This document shows positions 33,494-44,925 of a DNA stretch of 64,000 bases, piece by piece. The stretch's first letter is position 1. The number at the start of each line of letters is the position of its first letter. The translations under genes were made by a program, and so were the position numbers. This DNA comes from Cyanophora paradoxa (lineage: Eukaryota; Glaucocystophyceae; Cyanophorales; Cyanophoraceae): assembly GCA_004431415.1 (NCBI GenBank), contig QPMI01000679.1, positions 1 to 64,000 of the forward strand, given 5' to 3'. The notes beneath the pieces were generated by a model. That model was given only the letters and a program-made list of their open reading frames with translations. It searched no databases and had not been told where the DNA came from.

Positions 33494-34089
33494 TACTGTA
33501 AACGTACGAATTTTCGCCAGCGTCTAATTTCGACTATATTCGTCAGACCCTCGCGCTGTCGAATATTTGACGCCGGCGAAATTATGGGGGGGTACCGTCC
33601 CTGCGTCCCTTAGTCGCGCGACTGCGTGTTCCCAGCTCGTCCCTTCACGTCCCCGCGTCTCCCGTCAGCGTCCTCAGTTTGAATTCAAAGCAGCAGCAGC
33701 AGCAGCAGCAGCGCGATGCTCTCCGTCGATCACTGGAAGAGCTTCATCGGCGGCGGCGCGTTCAAGCCTGGCGCGTCGCTAGGGAAGGCGCCCTTGCCGC
33801 CCGGCGTCAGCCCGCTCGAGCTCACGGCGCACGAGATCCTCGTGTGCGAGAAGGAGGGCTATTCCTTGAAAGACCCGGATGCAGACACGGTAGAGAAGCA
33901 GAACGAGCACGTCCGCGTGCTCAAGCAGCTGGTCGCTGACCACGACGCGTCGACCGCTCAGTTCGGCGAAGTCTTAATTTCGACAAAACTTTTTTGTGTC
34001 GAAATCAAGACGCTGTCGGACTAATTTTCGACAGGATTTTCGGGTTTTGTCGAATTAAAGTGCTGTCGGATATTAGTACGTTTACAGTA
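33494..34089. mobile_element. 0.6-kb element with 41-bp imperfect terminal inverted repeats carrying a coding-like fragment
   Basis: The left end (33494-33534, starting TACTGTAAACGTAC) and the reverse complement of the right end (34049-34089) agree at 32 of 41 positions without gaps, including the outer 14. The sub-terminal parts are AT-rich with repeated TTTCGACA words. The interior (about 33570-33970) is GC-rich and contains a protein-like frame. Ends of this kind and a captured host-like centre resemble a non-autonomous DNA transposon of the Pack type. No transposase and no clear target-site duplication are visible. Confidence 0.6.
33716..34024 (+). pseudogene. Probable captured gene fragment inside the inverted-repeat element
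   Basis: A 102-codon frame starts right after a (CAG) run of eight units. The first 85 codons (MLSVDHWKSFIGGGAFKPGA...) have the GC-rich codon use of the flanking genes. At about 33970 the sequence switches to AT-rich element DNA, and the last codons (LISTKLFCVEIKTLSD) are element sequence. The abrupt change, with no partner exon downstream, suggests a first exon captured or cut off. I do not recognise the protein; the acidic region EKQNEHVRVLKQLVADH looks helical. Confidence 0.45.
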
Positions 34090-36750
34090 CTACGGACCTA
34101 CGGTACTACGGTAACCGTTGAACGTCGGTACTACGGTAAGTAACTTAGTAGTAAGTCCCGCGGTCCCGCCCACGCCTGGCACGGTCCCGGTCCCGCGCGC
34201 GTCTGAGCTAGAGCTGTGCTCGCTGGGGGGGGCCGGGCCCAGCGGCCGCTGAAGCCCGGCGAGCGGCGCCTGTCGCTGGCCCGTCGCTGAGCTGGGGGTA
34301 CCGCCAAAACCTGAAGAAAAACTGCTGGAAACCGACCGAAAACCTATCTGTTCCGTTTAGTTTATTTCGAATTCGTACAAGCTTTTAAGACGCAAATGCA
34401 GATCTAGATTTAATGCTTGGTTCCGCGAGCCATGCGTCAATTTCTGCGGGATAGAGGCCAGCTGCAGGCTGCTTTTAGGCGAAGCGGAGCGCCTGGATGC
34501 TCGAAAACAGTCGAAATTTAGCAAGATTGCTCGGCCACGCCGACTCGTCGCCGAGTCGTCGCCGACCTACGTCGACCATCAGATGAGAAAAAAGCGGGAT
34601 GGAGCTTTTTTTGGCGCCTGTCAGCCATAAAAAACGCTGAGCGAGGAGGCGTCGCTGGCGGAAAACGCCAAGCGTAGCGGCCGCTGGAACCTCGCGAGCG
34701 AAGCGACAACCAGCGACCACAGCCCTAGTCTGAGCGCCGCGGCGGCGCGCGCCGGCGGGCCGCCACTGGGCCAGCCCGGGGCCTGGCAGGCTGCAGGCTG
34801 GCTGCAGCTGAGGCTGCAGCTGGCGCCGCGGCGCCGCGGCGGCGGCAGCGGGCCAGCGGCTCCCGCCGCCGCCGGCGCCGCCCGCCGGACGGCCGCGCCG
34901 CCGCGGACTCCCAGGAGTCTAGCTCGCGGACCCATTGCAAGCTTTTGGGGCCCGGGCCGGTGAAATTAATATTGGGGGCCAATTTGGGGCCGGCCGGCGG
35001 CCGGCGCCGGCCGCGGCGGCGCCGATATCGAGTGCAAATAAACTTAATCGCTCAACCAGGAATTGTAAAACAAATTGTAACCTGAAAAACGAAATCGGAG
35101 TGAGCCGCGTGGCCCGCGTCAGCGGCGTCACCTGCGTGCCGCGCTTATAATTATACAGACCAAAAGTTATACTTATGTTATAGCAATTATCAGACTGACT
35201 TTCATGATTATATTGTTTCTTTCATATTATCGAAATCTCCAACTTTTGCATGGGAAATCGAAATCAAATCCGATCAATTTGAGCAACCGCGACCGATGGA
35301 TCGATATCGAATCATTATCGATCGATCGGAGACTCCCGGTCCGAGTCCCGGATCCGGAGTCCGAGGCTCGCGTCGGAATTGAACCGGACCCCGGGGCCCG
35401 AACCTTTCAAAATTGAACGGCCCAGAATTTGTATCATCATGTATGAAACGGTTTTCTCAAAGTTTCGGTATTTTAAGTTTGTTCAACGTAACGGTTCGCT
35501 GTCCAACGGACGATCGATCGCGACGTCGACATGTGCACGGTCGTAAATTAAATATAGCTTTTATTATTTAATTAAATTTAGCCTAGCACAGGCTAGCAGC
35601 CTGCTACTACTATACTATGATACTATGATAGTAGGCTGCTAGCCTAGTAGTTGCAGCCCTAACTTGCCCTAAGTTGCAGGCCCCACGGGCGGCGGGCCAC
35701 GGCCCACAGGCCCACAGCACCGTGGCACAGGCCGGGGTACCGGACCGTCGGACCACTACCGCTCATCCGGTACCATCGGCCGTCGGGCCAGCTGCAGACT
35801 CTGAGATGCACTGGCACGCCCAGGCTGCCCAGCCGGCCGCGGGCCAGCCCTGGCAGCCCATGGCCAAGCCGCCAATTGCAATTGCAAAGCTCACTCACTG
35901 AGTCAGTGACTGATCCGCGGCGCCCGGCCGAGCTCGAGGCATCACCGCGGTAGACTCTGAGCCTCGGAGAGCTGCAGCTGAGCCCGTGGGCCGTGGCGGT
36001 CACCGGCCCTAGGCCTGACACCGGGTGGCGGCCGGCCAGCTGCAGCCCGGCGGCCTGCAGCTGGCGGCCACCCTCTTGCTATAGCAGCTACCAGTAGTAT
36101 ATATATAGCTACCGCCCCCGGCGGTAGGAGTTCAGGCTGTGCACGCGTGCACGTGTCACAGTGCCACGGTGTATATATAGGTGTGCGCACAGCTACGTAT
36201 ACGTATACAGCTGTATACGTATACAGCTGCAACGCACAGCTGCAGCTGAGCGGGAAACATGTGGAAGCCCGCATATTTGACTCTTTTGCAATTGGTGATC
36301 ATGATAGGCTTGAGCGTGCGCGTGATCAGCATAACAGTTGCAGCTGGTTCGTACGCGCCGTGTGTGTGACGCGCACGTCTCATTGTATCATATAATAGAT
36401 ACGTATTCGTATCGCGCATGCAGTTCCACGATCGTGAACGCGTTTCTGCGCGCTTTGATGTATGCATATGCGTATACGCAGATAATTTTAGAAGCATACG
36501 AAGCGAAGACTTTGAGAATGAGTACACGAGCGATGTCAAGGATTCTAATTATGATGGGTGATTCATTGGCCTGGCATGTGATGCCTGTGTTGCACATGAT
36601 TTTTAACCGAAACAATCATATACAGATATGCCGACTACGAGGACCCCCAGGTTAGCTATACGCGTGCGTGTACATAGCTATAGGTACCGGTGCTGTCCGC
36701 GATAGGCTGACCGCGACTGAATATGTGCGTGCCTGTTAAACGTTCAGCTT
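34090..36750. other. Gene-poor, palindrome-rich interval
   Basis: No conserved exon is recognised over 2.6 kb. Notable content: repeated GGTACTACGGTA words (34090-34140), a GC island with GCAGGCTGCAGGCTGGCTGCAGCTGAGG-type repeats (34770-34830), GGCCGGCGGCCGGCGCCGGCC (34995), an AT-rich stretch (35140-35600), ACTATGATACTATGATAG (35615), GGGCCACGGCCCACAGGCCCAC (35695), and TATACGTATACAGCTG repeated twice (36195-36230). Confidence 0.5.
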
Positions 36751-38092
36751 TTCAGCTTTCTAGACTCCGAAGACATTGAACACCTCAACGAGATAGCGGA
36801 TCGGGGTGTCAGTCAAGGTGTTTTCAAGCTGCATCTCAACCCGCATCGTGCGTTCGTTTTTTTTAAAACGCCTGCCACAGCCTCGCGATCTGTGCTTGAG
36901 CTGAAACGCCCGCTCTTTATCCCAGCGCCTTATAATTTGGTCTATTATCACAGATCCTGAGGAGAAGCATTTCAGCAAACATGCTGCAAGGATTCTCAAG
37001 CGTCTGCTTGCAAGGCTCGGGCCTTCGTTCTCCTACACCGACATTCGCAGCAAAATAAGCATCCACACGTGCGTAGATCTAGAGGTGCTCATGGCGTACT
37101 GCGCATGCTGGGCAGCTTGTGCATGTGCATCTTCATCTTTATAAAATATTTTATTAATGATCATCCACGCGCGTACGCGTACGATTGTGATCGCGTCGAT
37201 TCTGCAGAGTGAACAGGGAAAATCAGAAGCCAACCGTGCGTGCCCATGGCCATGATATCGCATAAGTTAATTTGATATTTCTGGACAATATATATATGCC
37301 CTCTACTCTTCACGCTAGCCCTCTCTGCCCTCTTTTTTCTTGCCTTCTAATATTCATGCGTGCACAGGATGGAAGCAGCAGACCTTTCGCATTCGACACC
37401 GATTATCACAACGATGCATGCTGCTTTGAAGGTGCCCATGTTCCGAGAAGTTCAGGATCTTATGTATCATCCAAGCTTGAGCTTTAATTCTTTTCGCGCA
37501 CATACGTTCCCAAAGATTGCGCATCGTGGTATGAGCAGTACAGCGATGGGTTACAACGCCGAGTGGGCGTTATAATCTGGTTGAACTCCGACTACGAGGG
37601 TGGCCACACGACATTTCCGGTGTGCGACAGCTGTCTTCTGAATCCGCGGAATAATGTCTAATTATCTTGCGCATGCAGAATATAGGCCTAAGCATCAGGG
37701 GCCCAACAGGATGGGCTCTCAAATTCAACCTTCTACAAACTGTTCGTCAAATTCTTTCTTTCCCCTCTCATTAACAACCTGGCCGCGGCCCGTGCATTAT
37801 AAAATTTAATTTGACTGGTTCAAGGGCACGCTCTTCTGTCACGACTCTGCCGTGCACAATGGAGAGCTGGTGACGAAGGGTACTAAGAGGTACTTCCGAA
37901 ATTCTGCCTTCAGCTTCATCAATGATCATGAAATGCGATTAATCTCTGTGATGCGATGCCAGAATACTGGTGGTTTTCATCAACGCGCCACCGGAATGGA
38001 TGCAGGCGTTGCCTGGTCCCAAAGGCTACAATGCGTCCTTCGCCTTGAATCGGCGCAGAAGTCTCACGTACGAGACGTATAATTCTTTGTGA
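36751..38092 (+). CDS. 2-oxoglutarate/Fe(II) oxygenase (prolyl 4-hydroxylase-like), copy A
   Basis: Exons read by comparison with copies B and C: FSFLDSEDIEHLNEIADR...HLNPH (36751-36847, donor GTGCGTTC); PEEKHFSKHAARILKRLL and GPSFSYTDIRSKISIHT; AFDTDYHNDACCFE (about 37377-37429), carrying the iron-ligand HxD; DCASWYEQYSDGLQRR and VGVIIWLNSDYEGGHTTFPV; LFCHDSAVHNGELVTKGTKR (about 37838-37890), with the distal His and the 2OG-binding basic residue; and ILVVFINAPPEWMQALPGPK to a stop at 38090. The catalytic triad H-x-D...H and the K/R are all present, so the enzyme looks functional. The N-terminal exon(s) with the start codon were not found. It is convergent with copy C 320 bases away. The reaction is probably hydroxylation of a prolyl or similar residue (inferred). 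Confidence 0.72.
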
Positions 38093-38409
38093 TTCATAAT
38101 TAACTTCTATCCAGCAAATGAGGAAGGCAAAGTAGTGTTATATAATTACGTGCACGCATGATCATGATCAACAAGGTGCCTGCTCGAGCAGGCGAGGCGA
38201 ATTCGAAGCCGGATCGGAGCTGCGTGTGCGCGAACTCAGTGATTCCTAATATTAATTAATATGTATACGCAACATATAATACCCCCGGCCGCGGGCCCCT
38301 CCCCGAAGAAGGCATTTGCTGCGCTGCGCATGCTGGCATTTCTTCGTAGCTATAGAATTCTAATATCAACATTGATCTGGAAGTGGCGTTTCTTTATAGA
38401 ATTCTAATA

Positions 38410-39625
38410 TTAATATTGATTTGGAAGTGCTACACGGACGTCTGCAGCACTGCGACTCTCGAGCTTGTACACAGCAAGAGTTGCGTTGTACCCGCCAGGA
38501 CCGGGAAGGGATTCCATCCAGGCTATTGGCGCAAGGAATATGATTGTGAGAATCCTGTCGCGTATTTATGAGGGACAGGTGAGGCAAACGCTAGCTACAG
38601 CCCACAACGGCGCCAGCAGACCTCTTGATGCCTCGAGTGACTTCCTCTCCCCTGTGGATGGCGAGATCGTCACAGAATAACGTGCCCTGTAGATGTGTGC
38701 GGGCGAACGGTTTAGCTGTAGTTGGGATGAAGGAGACCATTGATATCGAGTTTACTGGCTTACCTTCGTAAGCAAATCGAATTTAAGGGCCCATCCTGAT
38801 CGAGATCGCCGCGATCATTCATGATCAGCTGTTACATTTGCGTTTGTGTGCTAAATTGTACGTTCTATCACGCACCCACGGGGCCCTTGACGCTGAGGCC
38901 AAGGTTGACGAACTCCGTGTGCCCGCCGTCGTAGTCCGTAGAAAGCCAAACAACGACGCCCGTTCTCCACTGTCGGCCATCTCCGAACCTGTGCATACTT
39001 CAAATTCGAGCTTGGGCGGGGCGCGTGCCGGGGGTTCCGGTGAAGAGCGAACCGGCGATACCATTCGCCGCAGTCCTCCTCGCAACAGGCGTCATTGTGG
39101 TACTTGGACTATGTGTACGACGACAGTCCGACAGTCAGGTCGCGATCGAAAAATCATAACGCTGCAGCTGACTGCAAAACGCGCGCTGTGGAAAATTAAA
39201 AGCGGACCGTCACATGATGCTTTTCTTCTGGGTCGATGCTGTACATGTCCATGACATTGTTAGGTGTTTATATATGTAATTCATTTCGGGGGATATCTAT
39301 TCGCTAGTCATTGAGCGCACGTTATAATAGACGCGTAGCTGCGAAGATCGTCGTAAACGTGGCTTGAGTCCAATTTATCTGCAATTCTTTGCAATGCATC
39401 GCGAGCTTGTGCGTCCAATCCGTTGTCTGTGACAGTGCGTTACGTTAGCCACTGCAAACACATGTCGTTCAAAAATCCGCCATTCGAATTCTTTTAGCAT
39501 GTTTGGTGTACGCGCGCGCGCACAATGCGGATTGAACCACAGCACATGGGAGCCTTTTGTGAGCTCGCTATCGGCGAGCGTGTTAAGGTAGCTCACGTCA
39601 TCCTCGGACAAGACGCTGAAGAACT
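38410..39625 (-). CDS. 2-oxoglutarate/Fe(II) oxygenase (prolyl 4-hydroxylase-like), copy C
   Basis: On the minus strand: QFFSVLSEDDVSYLNTLA and VLWFNPH (39524-39625, donor GTGCGCGC); NGLDAQARDALQRIADKLDS and HVYDDLRSYASIIT (about 39315-39425); SKYHNDACCEEDCGEWYR (about 39045-39107), with HxD; RTGVVVWLSTDYDGGHTEF (about 38900-38980); LFCDDLAIHRGEEVTRGIKR (about 38610-38670), with the distal His; and ILTIIFLAPIAWMESLPGPG running to a stop at 38410. Each exon has a counterpart in copies A and B, and introns interrupt the same codons in the same phase (after NPH; after the GxKR or GTKK codon). The start exon is not identified. The gene is intact as far as it can be read. Confidence 0.7.
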
Positions 39626-40889
39626 GCGCATCCGCGGCATGCGCAGTTCAATATATATTTTATATAGGAATAGCACCATAGTGAGCCGTCAAAATAATTT
39701 ATTTGAAATTCGCAAGAAGCTTAAGAGTGCGACGGTACGGGCCTCAGGGTCTCCATAGTCCGCGTCGCCGGAGAGGCCTTCGAATACGCGATTGTGTCCA
39801 TGAGGCCGCTCGATCGCGAGCTCCTGAAGCTCGAGCTCGCCGGACGCATGAGGGGCGCCGTTCATTTCTGCGGTGCAGGGAGGCGCATAATTATAACATG
39901 GCCAGCTCCTCTCCAGTTTAGAACCCCGGACAGCCGGCGCCATGCATGCGCATGCATATGCATATATTTGCTACGCACCGTATAAGTACGCATCGCGATC
40001 GTGGTCGTGTACATTTACATGTTCGTTCGCGTAATCATGTGCGCAGCATGCGCACACTATAGCTAGTACTATCCACGCCGATGCCAGCAGGGCTTGAAGG
40101 AAAGGTAACGATCGCGACGTCGACAGCTGCAGCCGGCGCAGCGGCCGCTCGAAGACTAATGCTCGGAAACTCGTACGCGTGCACGTGGAACCGTCGATCG
40201 CATATGCATGCAAATGCGTGCCTGTGCAAATTTTGCTCGCTTTGAAGCGCATTTGTGTGCGCATGCCTGAGGCCCAGGCTGAGGGCTAAAACCTATTAGG
40301 CTAAAGCTTATCAGCTGCCGCGAGTGCGCCGGCCTCGGGTCGCGGACTCGCGGCCCGCGGGCCGGCCGCCATCAGTGGCCCATCACTGCGCGCGCCGTGC
40401 ATGACTGCGGGACCCGCGGGCGTGCCCGGGCCCCGGGAGTCTGCGCACTACGGCACTGCGGCATGCGCATGCCGGGCCATTGCCGGCCCACTGGGCCAGT
40501 GCACGCGCGGCGTATACGTATTACGTACCGGTACAGTAACGTACTACGGTACGTGGCAGGCTGGCACCGTGGCCCGTGGGCCGTGGGCCGTACGCGTGGG
40601 CCGTCCACTGCATGGCCATGGGCCATGGGCCACGTGGCACCGGCCCACTGGGCCAGTGGCACGTGCGCACTGTGATAGGCAGCATCATAGGCTGACAGAC
40701 AGAGACAGTGGCCTGTCAGAGACTCAGAGGCTGTCACTGGCTCAGGCTGACACTGGCGTTACACTGGCCGGGCGTACGGTACCGTACAGTCCGTACTACG
40801 GTAGTACGCGTACGGTAGACTACCGGTAACTCAGAGGCGGTACTAGGTACTCTCTGAAACAAAATTAAACTTATAATTTTTAATTACCC
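39626..40889. other. Interval upstream of copy C, mostly without recognised genes
   Basis: At 39744-39900 the plus strand carries an exon-like segment (VAGEAFEYAIVSMRPLDREL and LKLELAGRMRGAVHFC) after a CCTCAG acceptor; the opposite strand is open too, so its strand is unresolved. From 40270 the sequence is GC-rich and dominated by palindromes such as GGCCATGGGCCATGGGCC and GTACCGTACAGTCCGTAC. Confidence 0.4.
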
Positions 40890-41061
40890 GCGCTTTAGCG
40901 CAGTGGTATAAGGTCGTGCTACGACCTCCCGGATTCCCGGGTTCGGTTCCTGCTGTTTCCGCTACGTTGTACTTCGAATCCCTGTGATTCCCGATACCGT
41001 GACTTGTATCCTCGTTGTGTACTACGAGTGGGCACGCCCACCGTAGAAAAAAAAAAAAAAA
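40890..41061 (+). mobile_element. tRNA-derived SINE with poly(A) tail
   Basis: The 5' part resembles a tRNA: an exact pol III A box, TAGCGCAGTGG (40896-40906); an anticodon-arm-like hairpin AGGTC-GTGCTAC-GACCT; and a near-consensus B box, GGTTCGGTTCC (40940-40950, one mismatch). A tRNA-unrelated body of about 90 bases follows and ends in 15 A residues (41047-41061). The acceptor stem cannot be formed, so this is not a working tRNA gene. Short TTAATT words flank the element on both sides and may be remnants of a target-site duplication. Confidence 0.72.
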
Positions 41062-42404
41062 GTAGTAAAAATTAATTCGAAGGACGAAGGAGTCGGAAGG
41101 AATCGGAAGAAGGACCCGTGCCGCCATGCATATATATATGGCCAGCGGCCCAGCGCCGGCCCGCGTCGGGCCGCGGCCGGGCCGTGCCGCGGGCCGCCGG
41201 GCCGCGGCCCGCGGCGCGCGGCCCGGCCGCCGGGCCGGCCGGGCCGCCCGGCCCGCCCCGGCCCGCCCGGCGGCGGGCCGGCGGCCCGGCGTTTGGCCAG
41301 CTGCACTGGCAGCACTGGCAGGCTGTGGCAGCTGCACTGCCGCAGACAGGCCCTGACTCAGTGAGGCCCGCTCAGAGGCCGGCGCAGGCCGCTCTGGCCC
41401 CGCACTGGCCCGCAGTGCGCATGCCATGATGCGGCAGGCTGCAGCCTGCCAGGCTGCGCGCAGGCTGCAGCCTGCCAGCTGCAGGGCCAGTGCAGGCCCG
41501 GCCGCCCGGGCTGCAGCCCCAGCTGCAGGCCTAGGGCCCAGACTGGCCCCCAGTCCCTATAGTCCCTATAGCTAGTAGAGCCCCGCCCTCGGAGAAGACG
41601 TACCATACTGGACGGTCCGACGTTGGCGCGTACCGCGGCGCACGTATCCGTAATACGTGTTCGCCGCTAATACGGTCATGATAATTGCCGCTGAGCGCTG
41701 GGCGCTAGCTATGCACTGCAGCATGCATATGCGCGCGGCAGCGCTCTGCGGGTCTGCAGCTGCACGCGCGGGCAGCGCGGAGTTGACGCCGCCTGCGGCC
41801 GACGCCGACTCGCCCGGCGGCCGTCGAGTCGCCTATCGCGAGTCGGTCACGAGTCGGCCCGCGGTAACGCGTACACGCAGCTGCAGCCGGTCGCGATCGC
41901 CGTTGACGCTGTCACACTGTGCACGCCCGCCGCGGCGCCGCCGCCCGGCCGTCACTGCCCGTCAGCTGCCCGTATACGTACGCGTGCATTATGCATATGT
42001 ACACACTGTGACAGTGTTGTAGGCAGCGCGCGGTCGCGCGCGCGGCGCTGATCATGAGCGGCGCCGCACACGCCGTAGGTTATCAGCCCGTACGTGTTTG
42101 TATCCTCGTCACAAGTGCTGTGGCCATTGTTCTTCATCATCATCACGTACGCGTATTCGTTCAGGTGCACATTTGAATGAATTTTCGTTAAAGACGCTGC
42201 GCATGCTGATCATGAGCTCCGGATCCGGGCCCACGTCTGAACAGCCCAGCGCTTGCCGCCACAGGCGCGGACAACAGATACGCTTCGCGCCCTTATGCCG
42301 AGGAGGAAGTAAAAGTGCGATCGCAATTTCTTCCTGGCCCCGATCGATATCGCGAGCTCCGAGCGATCTCTGCGGCTGACGCATGTACGCATATGGATCG
42401 ATAG
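41062..42404. other. Gene-poor interval between the SINE and oxygenase copy B
   Basis: It contains a GC-only island of overlapping GGCCCGCGG/CCGGCCGGGCC palindromes (41148-41292), then GCAGGCTGCAGCCTGCCAG repeated twice (41430-41480), then AT-richer sequence with TGATCATGAGC at 42049 and 42207. No conserved exon is recognised, although the first exon of copy B must lie near its right end. Confidence 0.5.
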
Positions 42405-43738
42405 CTCTTCAGGCTCCTTCCTCTCGGCGATGTCGACTTCATTTTGCAGTGGGCATTCGCAAATGCCACCAATATTGAAGAGAGGCACGTGCACAAATTC
42501 TTCAGCCCGCATGGTAAAACCCTTAATTTTTATAAGTTTATAAGCTGCTGTGTTCTTCTCCGAGCTGAAGGCTCAAGGTTGACCCTTGGTGCACTTGTGT
42601 AGATCCTCGACTCCCTGCCCGATTTCGCTCAGCTATCGAAGCGCTTTTACGACGGGTGGGCCCCGATTTTGCGTACGAAGACCTCGCGCCCCTTGCAGGC
42701 ATCTATTCTCAGCGGTCAGCGGCGGATATATAGCTAGAATCCCGCCATTCCCTTGCAGGCAGTGCAGCGCGCGGCTGCTAATTCAACGCACACTCTTCTG
42801 CACACACGCAGAGCCGGCCCAGGCGGCGTTCACTCTCAGGTACGCCGCATGCTCTCTTTGCACTGGCCCGATAATACTAATATTGCCATAATTAATATTG
42901 TTTCTGCTTTCTTTGTTTCCCAGTACCACTGCGATGCTTGCTGCCACCCTGATTGCACGGAGTGGTACCGGACGATATGGTGAATTCGAAGCCCACTGCC
43001 ACGCCGTCCGCTTTCATCGACATCCGTTCCTTGTTTAATTTACTCATCGAATGACGAATCGAAGGGCTATGGAGGGTCGACAGTATCGTACCGTCTTCCA
43101 CGTTTATCTGAATGATGATTTCGACGGCGGGCACCTCGAGTTTCCGGTGCGTCACGCTTTGTATACGTACTCTGAAACGGTCGATCGATCGAGACCAAGT
43201 TAATTGAGCAAACGTCGGGCGAAACAGAACCTCGGGCTCAGCGTCAAAGCCCCCACTGGCACGGCGTTTATATATTTGTATTGCGGCCAAATATTCGCGG
43301 CTAATTATGAGAGATTTTGAGCTTGCAGGCTGGGTAGTCGCGTTCACATCATTGGCGCAGGTGCCTGTTAAACTGATGAACGTTTGAATGACGATAGAAT
43401 ACGTCTTCATGTACATAACGCCTGCTCAGAACTCGACCTTTTGTCATGAGCACGCCATCCACCGTCTTGAAAACATCAAGAAAGGAACGAAAAAGTGAGC
43501 TAGCGCTGGGCCACACGATTTCCCTGCTGCTGCAAACACATTTCTTTTAATTTATGTGTCTGCGAACTCGAGCTTACTGGATTGCATGCGCAGGTGGCTA
43601 GCTCTGAAAAGTTTGGCTCCAATTTCGTGGATGGAAAGTCTGGAAGGGCCCCCTGGGTTCAACAGCACTTACGTATCGGAGAGGATGGCAGAGAGACCGC
43701 ACGCGCGCATTCCAACTCTTTCGGAACTTTACAGATAA
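42405..43738 (+). CDS. 2-oxoglutarate/Fe(II) oxygenase (prolyl 4-hydroxylase-like), copy B
   Basis: Exons: LFRLLPLGDVDFILQWAFAN and HKFFSPH (to 42513, donor GTAAAAC); PRLPARFRSAIEALLRRVGP and DFAYEDLAPLAGIYSQ (from 42601); YHCDACCHPDCTEWYRTIW (from 42923), with the HxD ligand pair; QYRTVFHVYLNDDFDGGHLE and FPV (43080-43147); TFCHEHAIHRLENIKKGTKK (about 43439-43496), with the distal His; and WLALKSLAPISWMESLEGPP through to a stop at 43736. The NDDFDGGH strand and catalytic residues are conserved. Compared with copies A and C, the GE before the 2OG-binding Lys is replaced by LE. The first coding exon is not identified. Spacing and phases of introns match copies A and C, so the three arose by gene duplication. 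Confidence 0.7.
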
Positions 43739-44845
43739 TTTATAACACACCGTATACGTAGTACCGCATGCGCATGCGCGCGTTCACATAGTGTGAACGA
43801 CATTTTCAATTCTAGGTCCGGGTCGCAACGAGTCCATAACAGCACACATGCCTCTAGCTATAGTACAACGCATGCGACTCGCAGCGATTCGCAGGCAGCC
43901 GGCGCCCGCAGCCGGCGCCGGGCCGAATGTAGATCTAGCGATTCGCACGCAGCCGGCGCCGGGCCGAACGTAGATCTGCAGGCATAACGCCATGGGGCGC
44001 ACGGCGCATCTCACGTGGTGCATCGCACGTGGCCATGGGCGGGAGCGGGCGCACGGGGGGGCTACAGCTGCAGCTGGGAGGGGGGTTGGGGGGGGTGGGG
44101 TGGGTGTCGGGAGGTCGGGGTGTCGGGGACGGAGGGGGGAGGGGGGTCGGGCGATTACAAATTTTCAATGTTAATGCGCTTTGAAGTGTAATTATAAGCC
44201 ACTACGCCTGATCATGAGTTACAGTCACATTTGGTTTCACATTCCAGAGAGAGAAGGGGGCCGAGACGTGCACGTGGTCAGGGGGGGGTCGCAGGCGCTA
44301 GGGAGCTGAAGGGGGGCTCCCGGGGGCGGACTGGGCGCGCTGGCCATGGGGCCCGCTGGGGAGCGCTGCGCGTGTTGGGGCCGAGGCGGGCGGGCGGCAC
44401 GGGGCCGGGGGGCGGGACCGACGTCGACACCGTTCTGGCGCTCGCTGATCATGAGCTGCCAGGCTGCTCAGCTTCATCACGCGTACGGCCGCCCTGCGGC
44501 GGGCGCAGCGGGGCGAGGTGCGCCACAGTCGCCGCGCTCGCTGGCCCTCGAGCTCGCCCGCCGCCGGCTGCGTACCGTTGGGTGGCCATGGGGGGAGCCG
44601 GGGGAGCCCGCAGGGGTACGGTCCGGCGGGGGCGGGAGATCTAGAGCCCGCAGGGGGGTGGGGAGCCTGCAGGGGCCCACTGTGGGCCCGCCGGGGGTCC
44701 GCCGGGGCCGGGGTCAGGGGGCCCATTGGGGACCAGGGCCCTGCCGGGGGCCGACAGGTTGGGCCTACAGCGGGCATGGCCGTCGACGTCGTACGCGTGG
44801 CATGGCCATTCACGGTATGCATGGCCACTCCATGTGCCACTTTGG
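43739..44845. other. Gene-poor interval with a local duplication and a G-rich strand
   Basis: It contains TACGTAGTACCGCATGCGCATGCGCGC palindromes (about 43755), a tandem duplication (listed separately), and a strongly G-rich plus strand from 44040 to 44160 and 44270 to 44720 whose long open frames are composition artefacts. No family is recognised. Confidence 0.5.
43883..43977 (+). repeat. Tandem duplication of a 41-54 bp unit
   Basis: Copy 1 (43883-43936) and copy 2 (43937-43977) both run AGCGATTCGCA(G/C)GCAGCCGG...CCGGGCCGAA(T/C)GTAGATCT. Copy 1 contains a 13-base internal insertion that is itself a partial repeat. Confidence 0.85.
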
Positions 44846-44846
44846 C

Positions 44847-44925
44847 GCATGAATTGCAGAGCTGCGTGTCGAGGACGTCATAATTACGCCGTACTGGTGG
44901 TACAGCTGCGCGGACTCGGACGAAT
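44847..44925 (-). pseudogene. Decayed copy of an exon of the 3'-5' exonuclease gene
   Basis: Plus-strand sequence GCAGAGCTGCGTGTCGAGGA and GTACTGGTGGTACAGCTGCG is nearly identical to 48210-48270, the exon encoding QLYHQHGVALQNVLDTQLC in the exonuclease gene. The middle differs (ATAATTACGCC instead of CTGCAGCGCCACGCC), and no other exon of that gene is nearby. It is a non-functional fragment about 3.3 kb from the parent. Confidence 0.75.

Noticed and set aside
33716-34024. Intact short gene
   Set aside because: The coding character ends abruptly at the element border with no splice partner, so a captured fragment is more likely.
40890-40965. Functional tRNA-Ser(GCU) gene
   Set aside because: A and B boxes and an anticodon-like loop exist, but the acceptor stem cannot pair and the element ends in poly(A); a SINE explains it better.
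44231-44883. Overlapping plus and minus genes in the G-rich stretch
   Set aside because: All frames show Gly/Arg/Pro composition without conserved blocks or splice signals.
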